Assembly: GCA_036927565.1 (NCBI GenBank)
Contig: JAYESD010000001.1
Span: forward strand, 282,607,560 to 282,671,559
Direction: 5' to 3'
DNA length: 64,000 nucleotides
Source of the DNA: Tuctoria greenei
Lineage: Eukaryota > Streptophyta > Magnoliopsida > Poales > Poaceae
Numbering within the stretch: the first letter of the stretch is position 1; every line of letters starts with the position of its first letter. Both the position numbers and the translations under genes were made by a program. The notes beneath the pieces are model-generated. The model was given only the letters and a program-made list of their open reading frames with translations, searched no databases and was not told the DNA's origin. Positions 8,683 to 21,023 of this stretch are shown here, in pieces.

Positions 8683-11388
8683 TGTCACACCTGGTCCAAA
8701 CAAGCTAACCAGATGCATTCCACATGCATGCCAGGATCGGTTCATTCATACATGTGTAGATGAAAAGTAAATAGTATCATATTACAAGCCATGTTCGAAA
8801 TACAGGTCTTACATAAATGACCCGTAGGTCTCAAATAAAACTACAGCAAAGCAAAATACATAGATAAGTAGGTAGATAGCAGCAGTGTGATGCTTTCTCC
8901 AATCCACAGACAGTTGCACGAGGGAACGCCCGCCTAGAACATCTCCTCCGGGTCGGCATAGAAATCTTCATTTACTTCTTCTTATTCTTCATAGTCTGGA
9001 GGGGGAGAGAGGGAATCGCTTTGAGTACATGGAGTACTCAGCAAGTGTGGGAAAAGAGATGAAATGGAGGCTACCACAAGGAAGGCTCATAATGGCCGTT
9101 AGCACTATGCATTACCTATGTCTTAGCTTCCATTAAGCAACATATAACTAGGTGATTCCACCCAATAAAAAATATAGTAATGAATAAGAAAGTAATTGAA
9201 CATATGTATTCCCAATCCATAAATCCCACCATCATCCCAACCATGAACTAATTATTAATTCGACACCAAACCGCTCTTGTCCGTGAGCACGGCTATCATT
9301 ACGGTTTCCCAATCTCTGCAGAGAATGTATCCTTTACCCACAAGCCGTGATTTTGTCCCCTGTTGCCAGGTGGACTAAGCAAACCTCCCTGATGCCCGTG
9401 ACACGTCGGTCACCTTACACACTTCCGTAGGTGTGCGGCCAGGAAAGGTCCTTCCGACTAGTAACTGGCCCTCTAAGGTTTCACCGCTCCGGCTCCTAGA
9501 GTCCATTTTACCTCCGCCAGGAGAAGCCCCCTCTTGAGCCATGCGGATCACAAGGCAGATACGCTGCACCAATTCCCCGCATTGTCCGACTACCAGCACT
9601 AATTCAGGAGAGGCCTAATTAATTGACCAAGCTGCCCCATACTCAGTCTTGTGACGATACTGTATAGCTTAGTGGCTACTCCATAAACCGGTCCTTAGAA
9701 TCCGGCAAGGTTCAATTCCCAATTCCCGGGTCTCATGCGTACTGCACCATACCAATCAAACCAACCCACCAAATTCCTATTTACTACAATCCATTTCCAA
9801 CATCATCACCATAATCATAATAATAAGTCATGAGTAATAAATGTGGTCAATGTTTTCCCACCCGACTATTATGCATGGCTAAGCGTGAAGTAAATCCCGT
9901 ATATCACTCTTCCATAACCCAAGCGACAAGGTAAAAGGTAAAACAACAGGGCATAGCATAGGATTCATGTTAATTAACATGCAGCTAAATAAACTTTTAA
10001 AAGGTGCAAGATGGTCAAGAACACTTGCCTCTTTCGAAGTGGTTGTCAAACTGAAGTTCTTGGAAGTTGGTCTCTGGCTCGGGAACTGAGTCTACTCGAA
10101 GAGAATAACATGCAATAAGTACTAAATACAATGCTAAACATAAATATGCACACAATCACAAAAGTCTAAGCAATCACGTACCTACGAGAGATTTAATGTG
10201 CATGTGCATTAGTTCATTTAATGATATTCATTAAAGGTGAATTTTATGTGTTGGAAATGTGATTTACCATTTTATAACACTTTTACAATTATTTTTATGC
10301 TTAATACCCATTTTTGGGGATTTTCCTACATGCAAATATAACTATTTATGATTATTATATTATTTAAGATTAAAATAATGCATGGAATAATTTTTAATGT
10401 TGTGTGATATTTATTTCTAGGCTTAAAATCATTTTATACAATTAATCCTCAATTAAATATAATTTCTACATAATTTTTAGTGGCTAAAATGAATTATTTG
10501 AATTTATACAGAAATAAAATATATTTTTATGTTGTCTAAATACTTATTCTGAATTTTATAAATTTTTATTTCCTTTTCTGCATTTATTCCCATTTTTATT
10601 GCAATTTTAAGTAAATCTGAAAATGCTATAAATGCTGAAAATAGTTTCTTAAGTGTCCAGGGGCTAGACTGTAAATTCCCCTGACTGGACAGGGGCTAGA
10701 AACAATATTAAACAAGTTTACAGGGGCTAGACATGAATTCTACAGTTAATACAAAATTTCCCCTAAGTCCAGAGGCTAGATTGAAATTTTCCTAAGTTTC
10801 AGTATAATTATCTACTTCTCCAGAGGCTAGTTCACAAAACTGCAGGGGCCCCGGTGTAAAATGGCAGGCGTGCGGGGCTCATTTAAATGCCAACCGTCAG
10901 ATCCTAGATCTAGGGCCCGAGTTTTATGAACTGAACCGGTACGCCACTTCTAATCCTAGTCGTTCGCCGCGAGACAATGGCTCAGATCGAGCCACGTCAC
11001 CCAGGGCCGGCGCCAGCGCGCAGCGCGGTGACGCCCGGCGGCCGACGATGGCGACTTCACCAGAATCGGCCGATGCGTGGGGCTGCGCGATGGTTGAAGA
11101 AGATGGCATCGACAAGCGGGCCCGAGCTGCTAGGGAGAGAAGAGAGGGAGAGGGGCGCGGGTTGGGCTGGCGAAGGGAGATGGACCGCGAGCGGTTTCGA
11201 CCCAGGCACGGGTTTTTCCTTTTTATTTTCTTTTTCTTTTTCTTTTCTGTTTCTTTTCTATTTTCTTTTGGTTTGTGTTTCAAATTCAAACGTTTTTTTA
11301 ACTCATTCAAAGTTTCAAATGGCACACATTATGCACAAAGACATGATGCAAATTTATATTACAAAGCTTGAATTTTTAGGGTGTTACA
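8683..11388 (-). repeat. 5' LTR of gypsy element C (about 2.7 kb)
   Basis: In element sense it starts TGTAACACCC at 11388 and ends GTGTGACA at 8683, giving TG...CA ends. It contains a pyrimidine-rich tract on the plus strand (11213-11270), a GC-rich block (10850-11200), and at least six scattered copies of CAGGGGCTAG or CAGAGGCTAG between 10655 and 10855. An AT-rich stretch follows (10195-10640). No convincing long ORF is present. The base after the outer edge begins GTCAG, but the other end is lost, so a target duplication cannot be tested. Confidence 0.85.
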
Positions 11389-12229
11389 GTCAGCGGTGGC
11401 GGTGCTCCGGATGAGGTCTTCGGACTTGGCGACTGGCGAGCAGCTGGATGAGAAGCGCCGACGAGTAAGTCATGTCCAGGAGCTGCCGAAAGACGTCCTT
11501 GGCACTCTTGGAAGGCGAGAGCATGCCATTGATGGGCGAGAGCTTCCGGTGGATGGGGGAGCTCTCGAACGGGTGCTCTAGCTAGCAGGACAGAGACGGG
11601 ACTCAACTGCCTTCTCGTCATCGTAGTACTCGTCCGAGTCGGAGTGGGAGCACATCATCTCCTCCTTCTACTTAACCTTGCTGGCGGTCTTGACGGCGCC
11701 GAGGTGGTCGGCACACACGGGGACGGGACCATGGTGGTGGCCACCTTGAACAAGTCGGAGAACAACTACAACGCGGCGGGCTTCTTCTGGCTGGCCGCCT
11801 CGCACGCCGTTGAGGATCTTAGAGAGGAGGGAGCTTGACGAGCCTGGCAGGCTGCTCTTATGCTTCTTCCATCCCTGAGTGCGGTCGCCTGGTTCTTCGT
11901 GCTGGTCAGTGGTGAATCGCTAGAGCACGGCGATGTCGGACAAAGCCTCGTCCCGCCTGGTCTCTCGCCATGACCAATCGCAAGCCACACATTCCGCTTG
12001 CCACTTGCTCATCATGCATGTCATCCCGTTAGTCGTTGCATCGCATGCACAAGCTGTGGTGTCCGGGACACGTTCCCCACATCAGAACCTGTGAATGGCA
12101 AACTAGTTGTCTGACAGCGTTCACTATATGTACCACAACATGTTTGTCTTTTCAACAACCACAAACCCAGTCCACGACACGTGGCCGTTGCTGTGTGAGA
12201 TCGAGTGGTTCGTGTGCGTACTGGGCATT
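11389..12229. other. GC-rich sequence of unknown origin
   Basis: Several open frames exist on both strands because of high GC, but none shows a recognisable domain or a convincing gene structure. It may be part of the damaged transposon whose terminus lies at 12590, or a captured host fragment. I see no promoter or RNA gene. Confidence 0.4.
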
Positions 12230-12231
12230 GG

Positions 12232-12500
12232 AGCCAACAATTGGCATCAAAGCATGGCTGCCGATGGATTATGTTCTCCACCGATCGACGAACATTGGGG
12301 GTGTTCACCTTCACGAAAGCCGCACGAACCACACACCGAGGGCGAGCACATCATCGAGAGGATCATGGAGAAGATTGTGCCGTCCGGGCGGCAAACTATC
12401 CTATCCTCACCAAGACAAACTACAACGAGTGGTCTCTGCTCATGAAGATCAAGCTAGAGGCTCATTCGTTGTGGGACGCCGTGAGCAAGGGTGATTTTGT
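12232..12500 (+). pseudogene. Ty1/copia gag N-terminal fragment
   Basis: After a degenerate primer-site-like stretch (TTGGCATCAAAGC at about 12240), the plus strand encodes ANYPILTKTNYNEWSLLMK and then EAHSLWDAVSKGD (12388-12480). This is the typical start of the copia gag domain in which a trinucleotide-like YxxW block opens the protein. Similarity stops abruptly near 12500 and nothing of the remaining gag or pol follows. The fragment lies about 90 bp from a CACTA terminus and may have been captured by that transposon or cut by it. Confidence 0.65.
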
Positions 12501-12590
12501 TACTTCTGACCATTGTAAGGTAGGCTATTTACAACGACTGGTCGTCGTTATTTAGTTTAGCTGTCGTAAAAGGACGAATTTCTTGTAGTG
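12501..12590. mobile_element. isolated CACTA transposon terminus
   Basis: The block ends TTTCTTGTAGTG at 12590, the inverted form of the CACTACAAGAAA terminus of grass CACTA elements. Preceding sequence contains GTCGTCGTTATTTAG and GTCGTAAAAGGACGA, consistent with subterminal repeats. I found no matching CACTACAAGAAA start between 11389 and here, so the partner end was probably lost, perhaps with the insertion or deletion that placed element C at 11388. Confidence 0.6.
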
Positions 12591-13111
12591 ATACCTAGAC
12601 CATCAAAAAATAGCTAACAGTTATTCAATAAAATAACAACACATTTCGTCAGAGTCACACTCACGCACACTACATTGCAGATTGAAATGAGGTACCATGC
12701 ATTGTTATGTTTAGATTTCCATATCTATGTAACATTTAGATTTCCATATCTATGCTTATTATGACATTAAGTATAGGTATCATAAAAATCATCTCTGATG
12801 GTAGTTAGGTACATGTACACAGTCCTCTTTTATATATATCAGCAATAGCCACCATAACAACATTATTCCACGAGAAATTTCCGGTCATTGGTGCACAACA
12901 AACTATGTTTTAATCTCTACAAGTACACTGAAGACACATTGAAGTGGGCTTTTACAGCTAACAAACCTTGATGATTTTGTGGTGCTAACTTAAATTTTTT
13001 TCAAGTTTAATTCATCATATCATTGTTGACATCAGGAGAAACAAATTTAAATCTAAATGATTTTCTAACAATGTTCCACCAAAAAAATAGATTAATAACA
13101 TAAGTCAAGAA
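12591..13111 (+). repeat. upstream flank of defensin-like promoter copy 1, part one
   Basis: From about 12725 the sequence aligns with 27572-27910, sharing GTAACATTTAGATTTC, TATCATA, GATGGTAG, TTATTCCAC and TTCCACCAAAAAA blocks in the same order. The similarity is interrupted by CACTA element 1 at 13112 and resumes at 17376. It contains no ORF of interest. Confidence 0.75.
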
Positions 13112-16100
13112 CACTACGTAAGAAAGGCTCATTCGAGACGTGCCCAAAAGAATAAGGGAGACGAACAAACAATGTGTCTCCGTCGTCGTGTCTTGCATTA
13201 CGTTGTCATCAAAGACGCGCGGCAGGCGCATCACCGATCAGACTAAGTGCGAGACAAGATCAAAGATAGCACTTCTCCTTTCTTTGAGTCATAACAAACG
13301 GGCTTTACGCGGTCATTGGAGACGCGCAAGGCGCGCGTCTCCCATCAGCGTACATGCGAGACAAGTTCTAATAAAGCGCGTCACAGATTTGTTGACTGAT
13401 CCGAGACGGGCTTTATGACAGCCCGTCACAGATTTGTTGACTTATCTGAGACGTGCTATAAGAAAGTGTGTCTTCTTTATTTAGCTAATCCAAGACGTTC
13501 TCTGTTGTAGCACGTCGCAAATTGTTTACAAGCAGGTTCGATGCGGCACTAACAGGAGACGCTCCCTGCTAAGTGCACATCTCCTATTAGGTGCTCCCTT
13601 GATTAAGTCTTTTATTTGTCGTGTCTGGAACATAGAACACTTGAGCAACATGTCCTGCTAACACGAAAGGCTCCGACTTATATCCTTGATGGTTAAGATC
13701 AACCCTAGTAAACCCGTACTTGTCTTGTACAACACCTTTGATTCCATTAACCTAGTTGCAACAGAAAAAGGAATCTTGAATTCTTGGAAGTCAAGCTCCC
13801 AGATCTCTTGTATTTGACTATAGTACATGTCTTTGTCTTGGCCCGCAACATTATAAGCATCAACACGAACACCACTATTCTAATACGTGCTTTTCTTATC
13901 TTGTTCCATAGTGTAGAACGTGTATCCATTTATGTCATACTCTTGATATGTAATAACTGTGAATATAGGACCACAAGCCAACTTTTTTAGTTATTCACTT
14001 GTTTGAGTATCCGATGAGTGAGAAATGCGATCCCCGAGCCAGCCAATGAATTTTCTCCTATGTTCATTTGCTAACCATGATTCATTGCGGCCAGGATAGT
14101 CTCTAAGCACCACCTCATTGTGCTCATTGAGGTACTCCAACATAATGGACATGTGTTGCAACATGTGGAAATAAGTGCAGAAGAATAAATATGAATCCAG
14201 AGTTATAGCCTTCTTCCCAATGGTCCTTTTTCCTATGAGCCTCCCCTCATGACGAGACTTGGGAACACCAATTGGGTGAGTCAGGTCAGTGTAGTTTAGA
14301 TCCCACTCCACAGTTTCCTCTGTAGAGTATCCTTGTATCATGCTGCCCTCAGAGTAAGCTCGATTTCTAATGAAAAACTTTAGTATGCTGTTGAATCTCT
14401 CGTACGCATACATCTGGGAAAGGAACACAATGCCAAGTAGCTTTATCTCTTTAATAAGATGAGTTGTGAAATGGACGCTAATGTCGCAAAAGGCAGGTGG
14501 AAAATACATCTCAAGGAAGCATAAAGTTTCATAGTGCCTTTTTTCCAATGACTTGAGATCTTCTTCACATAGTACTTTTTGACCAATTGCATTGAAGAAA
14601 AAGCAAAAGTTCATTATAGCCTCCTGAACATTAACTGATAGGATATTTTGAATTCCAACAACAATCATCTGCGTAAGCAATACATGGTAATCATGAGACT
14701 TCACACCGGGAGCTACTTTTAGATCTGGAAATGAAATAAGCCTTGAGACGTTCGTCGAGTAGTCGGATGGTACTTTCACATTTTTCAAGAACCCACAAAA
14801 CCCTTTCTTTTCATTTTTTGAAAGGGTGATGCATTATGTGGTTAGTTCTGTTCCTTTACCGAGTCATCGACCCACAACTTGGGCCTAATTTCCATTTTCT
14901 TTAGATCTGCCCATGCATGTCCATAGTCTCTAGTTTTCCCATTTGTGTTAAGCAATGTCCCGAGTAGGCTCTCGCACACATTCTTCTCAACATGCATCAC
15001 ATCAATCGAATGACGGACGTCTAAGTCTTTCCAATACGGTAGCTCCCAAAAAATCGATTGCTTCTTCCACATGTCATCTTTGCTAGTATTTTTGCTAGTG
15101 CTTTTCTGCTTACCAAGGACAACATGGATGTCCTTGACCATTTCATAGACTTCATGACCTGTGAGATGAGGTGGAGGATGCCTCTTCTCAGTGTCACCAT
15201 TGAAATTATCATTAAAATTATCCTTCATATTCCGAAATGGGTGCTTCATTGGAATGTAGCGTCGATGTCTCATGTACACTATTTTTCGTGACTTGCTCAA
15301 GTATTGTGAGTCTGTTTCTCTCAAACAATATGGACATCCACAACCTACTTTCTTACAATGTCCGGACAAGTTATGTGCCGCTGGAGAATCACTAACAGTC
15401 ACAAATAAGAAGGCTTTGAGGCGAAAGTACTCACGCTTGTGGTCATCCCAGGCCTGCACTCCGTCGTTGTACCACAACTGCTTCAGATCTTCAATGAAGG
15501 ACTGAAATAAGTGTCGATGTCATTCCCAGGTTGTTGTGGCCTCGATATCAGTCATGATATCATAATATATTTCTATTTGTTGCACAACCAAGGAGGAAAG
15601 TTCAAAATTGTAAGCATAATTGGCCATATGCTATGTGTGCTACTGTTCAAAAAAGGATTCATACCATCGAAGCTCATTGCGATCTTAATATTCCTTGGAT
15701 TAATGGCAAATTCAGGATTTTGTGAATCAACGTTTTGCTACTGTGTGGCATCAGCAGGATGTCTTATCATTCCAACATCCTGCTTATGCTTCTCTTTGTG
15801 TCATCACAACAATTCTGACTCCTTCTTGTTTGCAAACCAACGGTACAAACAAGGAATGATAAGAAAGTACCAAAACACCTTTTTAGGCCCTTTTTTTCTT
15901 CAATTGCAGTTCTCGTCATCACCATCGTCTTTCCTACGATTGAATCGGTCCACTCCACAAATAGGGCATTTCTCGAGGTTTTTGTACTCAGGTCCATGAT
16001 ATAAAATGCAATCATTCTTGCATGCGTGGATTTTCTCCACCTCCAAACCCAATGGACAAATTATCTGTTTTCCCTTCTAAACTGTTGTAGGGACTGTGTT

Positions 16101-17375
16101 ACCTTGGGGTAACATGTCCTTAAGGAGCATCAACAATTCTTTAAAACAACAATCACTCCATCCTTTGTTCGCCTTCATCTGGAAAAATTTTACCATCGCA
16201 AATAGTATGGTGTACTTAGCCGCACAACCATGATACAATGGCTTATTTGAGTCTTCAATCATCTTTTTGTAATTTGCAAGTTCACCATTACTATACCGAT
16301 CATCGTCTCCATGTATCTCGACATTGCATACCATCTTCTCTATGTTATGCACATGAAACTCAATGTTGTCATCGGCGAACCCTGATATATCTGGCTTGTT
16401 CACATCCTCATCGTGATCTTCTTCAACACTGGTAGGAACCTCCCTCTCGAGATATGAATCTCTCATCTCTGCTTCATTAAGCCCCTCCTCCCCATGTTTG
16501 TTCCAACATCAATAATCCACCATGAATCCATGCATGATCAAATGTGACCTCAACACTTCATCTGTGCGATATCTCTTCTCATTCTTGCAGTATATGCAAG
16601 GACAACAAATAGTCCCTCTAATATTGTCCAACATGTCTTTCTTTGCGAAAGCGATAAATGCATCTACCCCTTGGAAATATTCATTGCAAAGGAGCATCCC
16701 ATACACCCAACTTCGATCCGAAGACATCTATGTACAGGAAAGAAGAGCTAAATCAAAGAAATTCGAAGCCACTGATAGTCAAGGTCTAAAGGGGTAAAAA
16801 AAATAGTAAGGAACGGGGAGGAGGAGAGGAATAACCCTTTGTTTTAAGATCCACTGATAATCACCACAAGACCTTTAGAAGGGCACCTCCAAAGAGGGAA
16901 AGAACGGGGCAAGAACATGGCAGATCTGGTAGACACTTGTTCTGCCACAACTGGGAGGTTGTAGAAGGGAACAGAAAATTGAGACAAACCGATATAAAGC
17001 ACGTCTCTCTATAGAGGGAATGGGAGACGGACCCGCTTCCACAAAAAAAAAAAGACGTGCCTGATCGGTGGATATGAGCGACACACCGGATTCAATAATT
17101 AAAGGAGGCGCACTGCAACCAAAGTTTGTCTCAGTTACGTAACAAATATGAGTCGCACTCAATAATAGTGTGTCTCTCGTTTGTCAGAGAGGAGGGCGCA
17201 TCTCGGATACCTACTTAACTGAGACAGACTGTATTGTAACGCGTCTCCTTGTACGTTCAACCGAGCCATGTCTGATCCTCACTGAAGCGGACTTGTCTCG
17301 CTTAAGCTCATCAGAGATGTTCTCCTTTTAGCACATCACTCATATTTGTCTCCTATTTGGGTTTCTTACGTAGTG
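13112..17375 (-). mobile_element. CACTA (En/Spm) DNA transposon 1, complete ends
   Basis: Perfect 14-bp terminal inverted repeats CACTACGTAAGAAA (13112) and TTTCTTACGTAGTG (ending 17375) bound 4264 bp. The flanks are GAA on the left and AAA on the right, so the expected 3-bp target duplication is imperfect. Subterminal regions carry many short GAGACG, GACGCG and CGTCTC motifs on both sides, as expected for transposase binding arrays. The inside holds a decayed TNP2-type transposase on the minus strand and no recognisable second gene, so it is presumably non-autonomous. Confidence 0.9.
13991..16727 (-). pseudogene. TNP2-type transposase of CACTA 1
   Basis: Begins at the ATG at 16727 with a transposase-associated domain (SSDRSWVYG, then CCPCIYCKNEKRYRTDEV). 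Continues through an acidic linker, a CPxC-type region near 16000, the catalytic stretch with SFDGMNPF at about 15660 and the HSIDVMHVEKNVCE block at about 15000, and ends with the DUF4218-like C-terminal region at 13991. Frames change and stops occur near 16500, 16070, 15570 and 14840. The transposase catalyses excision and insertion at the CACTA ends, but this copy cannot encode a full protein. The usual DUF4216 tail is missing. Confidence 0.82.
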
Positions 17376-17657
17376 AAAACTCAATAAAAACTGGTACACA
17401 AAACTTTAAGGAGGAAAATTGGCCACCTCCATGAGGTTATTTTGTGCTACCAACCACGGTGCACAAGAGTATGAGATAGAGATAAAATAGAGATATAGAT
17501 AGAGATAGAGGTAGAGATAGAGAGAGAGAGAGTGATGTAGAGGTAGAGATAGAGATATAAATAGAGTAGAGATAGAGATAGAGATAGAGTAAAGAAAGAT
17601 AGAAATACAGATAGAGATAGAGATAGAGATAGATAAAACTAGAGATGGGGATATAGA
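17376..17657 (+). repeat. defensin-like promoter copy 1, part two, with GATA-rich microsatellite
   Basis: Matches 27915-28090, including TTTAAGGAGGAAAATTGGCC, CCACCTCCATG and TGCACAAGAG, then a (GAGATA)n tract at 17470-17650 with runs of plain GATA. It is separated from its downstream TATA part (26949) by CACTA element 2. The low-complexity tract explains the Ile/Ser/Tyr/Leu-rich open frames on the minus strand. Confidence 0.75.
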
Positions 17658-17684
17658 CACTACAGGAATATCGATCAATTACGT

Positions 17685-18070
17685 CAGCTAAAGCCAATGT
17701 AATTAAGGCCTAAACCAATGTAAGTAACTTAATTACGTTGGTTTTTCCTTAATTACGTCGGGTCTTGGCCAACGTAGCAGTTTGGACGTAATTAAGGTAA
17801 CTTACGTCGGCCACCAACGTAAGTTATCTTAATTACGTCGATCTGCAACAACCGATGTAAGTCACGTACCGGGATGGGCCACGGGCTGGGCCGGAGTACT
17901 TACGTCGGCCACAACATGCCAACGTAAGTTAAGTGGTCTAACTTACGTCGGCTGTCCCAGACCGACGTAAGTTAAGTGGTTTAATTTACGTCGGTTTGGT
18001 CGGACGGACGTAAGTTAAACTGGGCTAACTTACGTCAGCAAGGCCATAGCCGACGTAAGTTAAGTTTTCG
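17685..18070. repeat. left subterminal repeat array of CACTA 2
   Basis: Direct and inverted copies of ACTTACGTCGG and CCGACGTAAGTTAAG are spaced by about 15 to 40 bp. The same unit recurs at 26505-26775 near the other end. In En/Spm elements such arrays are bound by the TNPA protein, and that role is inferred here by analogy. Confidence 0.85.
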
Positions 18071-18800
18071 AATTATTTTTTAAAAACAGAAACTGACTAC
18101 CTCGCTCGATGGCGAGAACACAGAACCGTACACAGATATACATAACACTATACAAAACACAAAATAGTTGCAAATTAAGTTCCAAAACATCAAAAACAAC
18201 AAAACATCCACCGGGCTACACACTAGCCCCTCCACTGCCTCCGGGATCTTGGCGCATTCCGGAACCCTGCAAAAGAAACATAATCACTAGTAAGCATCAA
18301 TGTCAACTCAGTGATAACATAAGAGTCCAAGAACATCAGTGACAAAAGAAGAAAGCATGCTGTAGTTTCAAATGAAGTAATGTTGCATATATAAATAGCA
18401 AACTAGCAGGTATCAGAGTTGGAGACTTTAGGTAACAGGTCAAGCTTATGAACCACTAACCCTTTGTTAAATGGAAGTACTGACAACTTATTAACTTTAT
18501 ACTAATCATTTCTGCCATGGTCAAAAACTACTAAAGCTTGATTAGATACACTTAACTTCCTCACCACTATAGGAATCAATATCTAACAAGTCATCAAGGT
18601 GTACCTCTATGTTCTACCTCCTTATCTCTCTATGTAAAATACTAAAATGGGTACAACAATATTAAAGAGAGAGTTTATCACATGCTCCGGTGTCTGCTGC
18701 AGCGGAAGCGTAGGAATCTCGATATCGTGACCGCTGTGTCGAGCAAGAGCCTTCCATTGCAAAATATTAGAAGATATATGTTATTGAAGTGCTGTGAAAT

Positions 18801-20873
18801 TTAACTATGGTACTTTAAATTACTTACCGCCACCGCTGCTTGCATCTGGGCCATCATTAAGGCCGTCCTCTTCTGCAGCTCCCTTGCCTCCGCTCTCGTC
18901 CTCTCCAGCTCTGCCTGGGTTTGCGTCAGCGTTTCCCTCATGGCCTGGAGCTCCAGCTGGGTCTGCGAGAGACGACCACTGGTCCCAACGGACGAAGCCT
19001 GCGACGATGAAGCGCCTCTTAAAGCTCGTGTCGACAACTCCATCAAAAATGGCAAACCTGCAAAAGAATGAAAACACTAAGTAGAAGAAGATTAATTGAA
19101 AAAAAAGAAACACACGAAGAACTCACCGTCCGAGGACGTTCTCGCCTCCGCTTGCGTACGCGGCTTGGGGGTCGATCGGCGCACATTCCCAATTGTAATC
19201 CGCACCGTGTATCTTCACGACCTCCTGTGCGTACTTTGCCTACAAAAAAAAATAAATCTTGTAAGCATGTCAATAATAGTATTAGTTATAATGAAATTGA
19301 TGAATTTCAAAAACTTACCAGTCGGTCGGCTGCGACCTGACTACACTGCCCTGGCTGAGAAGGGTCACTTCCCTTGTGACCTCTCTTCCAAACCTGGGTC
19401 GGGGTCGGCTCATGACCCATCTCTCGCTCCTGTACATCCGTGTTAGTGAGATAAATAATATATTAGGAACACATAAATAAAATGAAAAGGTACTTACCAT
19501 GCGTTTAGCCAAACGCAAGTAGTCGTCGCCGCCATAGTTGTGCTTGCCCTTGGACCCCATGCGCCACTGTCTAGCCTTTGTGGACTTATTGATGAAAGCG
19601 TCGCTATCCCAGTACTGAGAGAGAGCTAAGTACGCCTCGATGTTACCCTGTAACCAGGAAATACTAACCTGCACATATTTCATTTTTCATCAACGCAGTT
19701 AACATACGTAGATATTATATATTTAACAATATTAAATAATTACCTCTGCGTACTGCTCCTCTGTCAAGTACGAGTCGGAGTCCTTCCTAAATACACCCCT
19801 TTGCTGCTCCTGCTCTGCTCCAGGGGGTGCCGCTTGTAATACGCGTTGACGGCCTGAATCCGGGCGTACAACAACACCACTGTCGTGAGCTTCCGAGCAT
19901 TGTAATGGAACACACGTCTCACGTGGTCCTCCATGCCCGGTTCCTCTACTTGGTACCTCAGCTTTAAGCAAACAAATATTTAAGTGATATGCATTAACAA
20001 TTCAAATGAGTTGAAAAAATGAAACAGTTAAACTTACCATAAAATCGTGCCACACGGCTCCCTGAATCGTGCCGTGGACCGGGTGAGAGACACGAGCGTA
20101 GTCATCCCATGACAGGGCAAGAAAACTGTCAATGACACCGGGGTAGTGCAGCTTCACGATAGCAGCCAGGACACTGTTAACCTGCCTGTGGTGCTTCTCG
20201 GCCCCCGTGAATGAAAAGTCATACCAACATCTACAAAATCTATTAAATCATTAAGTAAAGGAAAACAACATCTAATATTTAATATACTATATACAGTATT
20301 TAGCTGTCTCCAACAGGACGAATCGTGGTCCGTTGAGTAGTAATCGGAGGAGAAGCCGCAAAGTGGGTCCTCCTCGTCCATCGCCTCTGCTGCGACGCTG
20401 CCGCGTCCTATGACCCTGAAGGCTCTGCGGAACCACCGGAGTCTCCAGGAAGGCTAGTGGTAGCTGGCTGCACAGGGAGGCTAGCGCTAGTCGGCTCCGA
20501 AGGGAGGCTAGCGCTAGAGGGCTCCTGTAGTGGCCCCCTAGCCTCTGAGTCAGGCTCCTGCAGTGGCCCCCTAGACTCTGACTCTGACTCTGACTCAGAA
20601 GTCTTTGAGTCAGACTGCACAAAAGGAAAAGATTGACAATAAATAATTAATAACAGCTGCAATTTCAAAAATAACTTTATTGTAACTAAAATTTACCTCC
20701 GTTCGCTGAAAGCACACGACAGCTGAGGGTGGAGCGTGTGCCAGAAAGAGGGAACGTCGGCTAGAAAGGAACGAGCTCCCTGAGCAAGGGTCTCGTGGCG
20801 GCTCAAACCCTCTCACTGGCTTCCCCTTCCCCTTCCCCTTCCCCTTCCCCTTCCCCTTCCCCTTTGACGACAT
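18801..20873 (-). pseudogene. TNPA-like second gene of CACTA 2 (multi-exon)
   Basis: The start ATG at 20873 is followed by (GK)n encoded by a CCCCTT microsatellite. GT-AG-bounded coding blocks are visible at about 20873-20697, 20616-20290, 20224-20039 (FTGAEKHHRQVNSVLAAIV), 19969-19745 (HYNARKLTTVVLLYARIQAV), 19680-19502 (WDSDAFINKSTKARQWRMGS), 19436-19323 (MGHEPTPTQVWKRGHKG), 19240-19132 and 19058-18832, the last encoding a coiled coil (LELQAMRETLTQTQAELERT). This is the plant En/Spm TNPA / Transposase_24 type, thought to bind subterminal repeats. One TAG near 20408 and two likely one-base frameshifts (near 19770 and 19015) break it, unless splicing differs. Small further exons may lie at 18745 and 18260. 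Confidence 0.72.
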
Positions 20874-21023
20874 CCTGTTGCAAGGAATAAATGATTAATA
20901 TGCAAAGATAATATACAAAATTAATGTTATATTAGTGAATAAAACGTTACTTCAAAATTCATCAACACCACGATCATGCACCCTACTCCTTAAACCAGCC
21001 CATCGATCTTCTTCTTCTTCATA

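Larger units (their letters stand above)
2957..11388 (-). mobile_element. Ty3/gypsy LTR retrotransposon C, 3' part missing
   Basis: Reading right to left: a 5' LTR (8683-11388), an initiator-Met primer site (8666-8678), an extra ORF in the leader (7440-8491), gag (5953-6948), protease, reverse transcriptase, RNase H and integrase (to about 2957). Integrase C-terminus, polypurine tract and 3' LTR are gone. The edge at 2957 abuts a truncated LTR of element A. Protease-RT-RNase H-integrase order and the motifs in each domain place it in Ty3/gypsy. The exact clade cannot be fixed without a tree. Many stops and a mutated RT active site make it an old, dead copy. Confidence 0.88.

Noticed and set aside
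11644..11838. Plus-strand frame containing NYNAAGFFWLAASHAVEDL
   Set aside because: Looks gene-like locally, but I could not extend it or recognise a family, so no gene was called.
17406..17697. Ile/Ser/Tyr/Leu-rich minus-strand frames
   Set aside because: Translation of the GATA-rich microsatellite; also spans the CACTA 2 boundary.
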